Positions 14,382-15,744 of a stretch of 15,744 bases of DNA are shown here, in pieces. Both the position numbers and the translations under genes were made by a program. Positions within the stretch are counted from its first letter, which is position 1. Every line of letters begins with the position of its first letter. The stretch comes from Planctomycetaceae bacterium (GTDB lineage: Bacteria; Planctomycetota; Planctomycetia; Pirellulales; UBA1268): the NCBI GenBank assembly GCA_018694455.1, contig JABHNP010000286.1, positions 1-15,744 on the forward strand. Reading direction: 5' to 3'. The notes below the pieces were generated by a model that worked only from the letters and a program-made list of their open reading frames with translations, searched no databases and was not told the origin of the DNA.

Positions 14382-15744
14382 ATGGCTTCAACAAAACGTT
14401 TATTTATTGAGACCGTCGGCTGTCAAATGAATGTCCTTGACAGTGAACTTGTCGTTGCTGCGTTACGTCGACAAGGGTGGGACATGACGGCTACCATGTC
14501 GGATGCAGATGCAGTTTTTTTTAATACATGCAGTGTTCGTCAACATGCAGAGGATAAAATCTATTCAGCGCTCGGTCGCGTTCGTAAGCAAAAGGCAAAA
14601 GCCCCAGGCCTAATCGTTGGTGTACTTGGCTGCATGGCTCAAAAAGATCAGGAAATGATTCGTGCACGAGCCCCGTGGGTCGATCTTGTTGTTGGTCCTG
14701 GCCAACTGCACAGAGTTCCGTCGCTCATTGATCTGATTCAGGCAGGGAAGGGTCCACAGATTGAGGTTAGTCTTGATCGTAAATCAGGTAGTCGATTGGA
14801 GGTTGTAGACAGTTTTGAGAGCTACAATCCGGATCGAGATTCTTCGATGCGACCAACACCATTTCAGGCGTTCGTTCGTACACAGACAGGATGTGACAAG
14901 TTTTGTGCTTTTTGTGTTGTGCCGAGGGTGCGAGGGCCAGAACAGGCGAGGCCTCCAAAGGCCATTATCGCTGAAGCTGAAGGATTAGTCGCAGAGGGTT
15001 GCAAAGAAATAACACTCATCGGGCAGACTGTGAATAGCTACAGATGGTCAGATGGAGGCAAGACATCTCGGCTATCAGATTTGTTATTAGAATTGAATAT
15101 GATTGATGGGCTTGATCGGATAAAATTTGTGACGAGCTATCCACGTGATATGACAGATGACCTTATTCATGCAGTTCGTGATCTTCCAAAAGTCTCACAC
15201 TATCTACACGTGCCAGCCCAACACGGTTCAGATGACGTTCTGAAGCGAATGAAGCGGGGATACACGATTGGCCAATATATGGAAATGCTTGACAGGTTAA
15301 AGGATGCAATTCCTCATGCGGCCCTATCAAGTGACTTTATCGTTGGTTTTTGTGGTGAAACGGACGAAGAGTTCTCCTTAAGTCTTGAACTCGTGAAAAC
15401 GGTAAAGTTCAAAAATAGTTTTATTTTTAAGTACAGTCCAAGGCCGGGTACAAAAGCATTTGATACGCAGTCAGATGATGTGCCGGAGAGCGTTAAGAAG
15501 GAAAGAAACCGTCTTCTTCAGGAAGCTCAGTCAGTTGCAAGTTTGGAGGGAAATCAGCGATTCGTTGGATCTCGCCAGCAGGTGCTTGTAGAAGGGCTGT
15601 CAACCCGTGAAGAAAGGCGAGCAGTCAATCCTGGGCCGGATGGCTTTGCTCAACTTACTGGTAGAACGATGTGTGATCGAATTGTGGTCTTTGATGCACC
15701 ACTTCGTCTCATTGGCAGGATGGTGGACATTGATATCACATCCG
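14382..15744 (+). CDS. miaB: tRNA-2-methylthio-N6-isopentenyladenosine synthase, nearly full, cut by window edge
   Basis: Radical-SAM methylthiotransferase that adds a methylthio group to i6A37 of tRNAs. The frame runs open from ATG 14382 to the right edge, 454 codons plus one base. The N-terminal domain holds Cys14 (VGCQMN), Cys50 (NTCSVR) and Cys84 (GCMAQ), which bind the auxiliary Fe-S cluster. The radical SAM Cys171, Cys175, Cys178 are in TGCDKFCAFCVVPRVRG, and the TRAM domain begins around residue 395. Lacking only the end of TRAM, the family being about 450-480 residues. Spaced 22 bases after fmt, probably the same transcript; a weak AGGA is 13 or so bases before the ATG. MtaB/RimO are related, but QMN/NTCSVR with SELV favours MiaB. 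Confidence 0.92.
   Translation, partial: MASTKRLFIETVGCQMNVLDSELVVAALRRQGWDMTATMSDADAVFFNTCSVRQHAEDKIYSALGRVRKQKAKAPGLIVGVLGCMAQKDQEMIRARAPWVDLVVGPGQLHRVPSLIDLIQAGKGPQIEVSLDRKSGSRLEVVDSFESYNPDRDSSMRPTPFQAFVRTQTGCDKFCAFCVVPRVRGPEQARPPKAIIAEAEGLVAEGCKEITLIGQTVNSYRWSDGGKTSRLSDLLLELNMIDGLDRIKFVTSYPRDMTDDLIHAVRDLPKVSHYLHVPAQHGSDDVLKRMKRGYTIGQYMEMLDRLKDAIPHAALSSDFIVGFCGETDEEFSLSLELVKTVKFKNSFIFKYSPRPGTKAFDTQSDDVPESVKKERNRLLQEAQSVASLEGNQRFVGSRQQVLVEGLSTREERRAVNPGPDGFAQLTGRTMCDRIVVFDAPLRLIGRMVDIDITS

Noticed and set aside
1..15744. CRISPR array, insertion sequence, prophage or defence island
   Set aside because: No spaced direct repeats, transposase motifs or phage genes seen; the only defence-related gene type is the orphan methyltransferase.

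Overview
The window looks like chromosomal DNA from a bacterium of the Planctomycetes or a close relative, with moderate GC content. Three things point there: a Tat-exported Gfo/Idh/MocA oxidoreductase, a short rhodanese with a CHHGVRS loop and an Asp-Pro-Ser-rich tail, and housekeeping genes scattered with frequent strand switches. Weak or absent Shine-Dalgarno sites and several GTG starts fit this. The assignment is inferred from family resemblance and not from a marker gene. I see no rRNA, tRNA, CRISPR array, insertion sequence or phage gene. Coding density is high; the longest gap between genes is about 235 bases.

Left part (1-3902). On the minus strand are a Gfo/Idh/MocA oxidoreductase with a Tat signal and, 18 bases downstream, the N-terminal half of alanine dehydrogenase, cut by the window edge. 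A minus-strand rhodanese diverges from a plus-strand CCA-adding enzyme/poly(A) polymerase-type nucleotidyltransferase.

Middle part (3931-11598, all minus strand). In transcription order: a zinc peptidase of the M20/peptidase T type; a gap with small hairpins; a tightly packed trio (FAD amine-oxidase-like flavoprotein, tail-anchored protein of uncertain family, multi-pass HGSNAT-like acyltransferase); a solitary beta-class DNA methyltransferase; a ketose 3-epimerase-like TIM barrel; and the chromosome-condensation protein ScpB. The trio has an 8-base overlap and a 4-base spacer, so it is very probably one transcript and is the best candidate here for an uncharacterised functional unit.

Right part (11597-15744). 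A nucleoside 2-deoxyribosyltransferase-like gene starts on a CATG it shares with the divergent peptidase gene. It converges on pgpA (phosphatidylglycerophosphatase A). Then comes a plus-strand translation cluster: def (peptide deformylase), fmt (methionyl-tRNA formyltransferase, overlapping def by 4 bases) and miaB (tRNA methylthiotransferase, cut by the right edge). Fmt and Def add and remove the N-formyl group of initiator methionine, and MiaB modifies tRNA.

Most of the window is ordinary core metabolism and information processing. The points that merit a second look are the trio, the shared start codons, the orphan methyltransferase with a hairpin just upstream, and a nucleotidyltransferase whose HD region appears degenerate.
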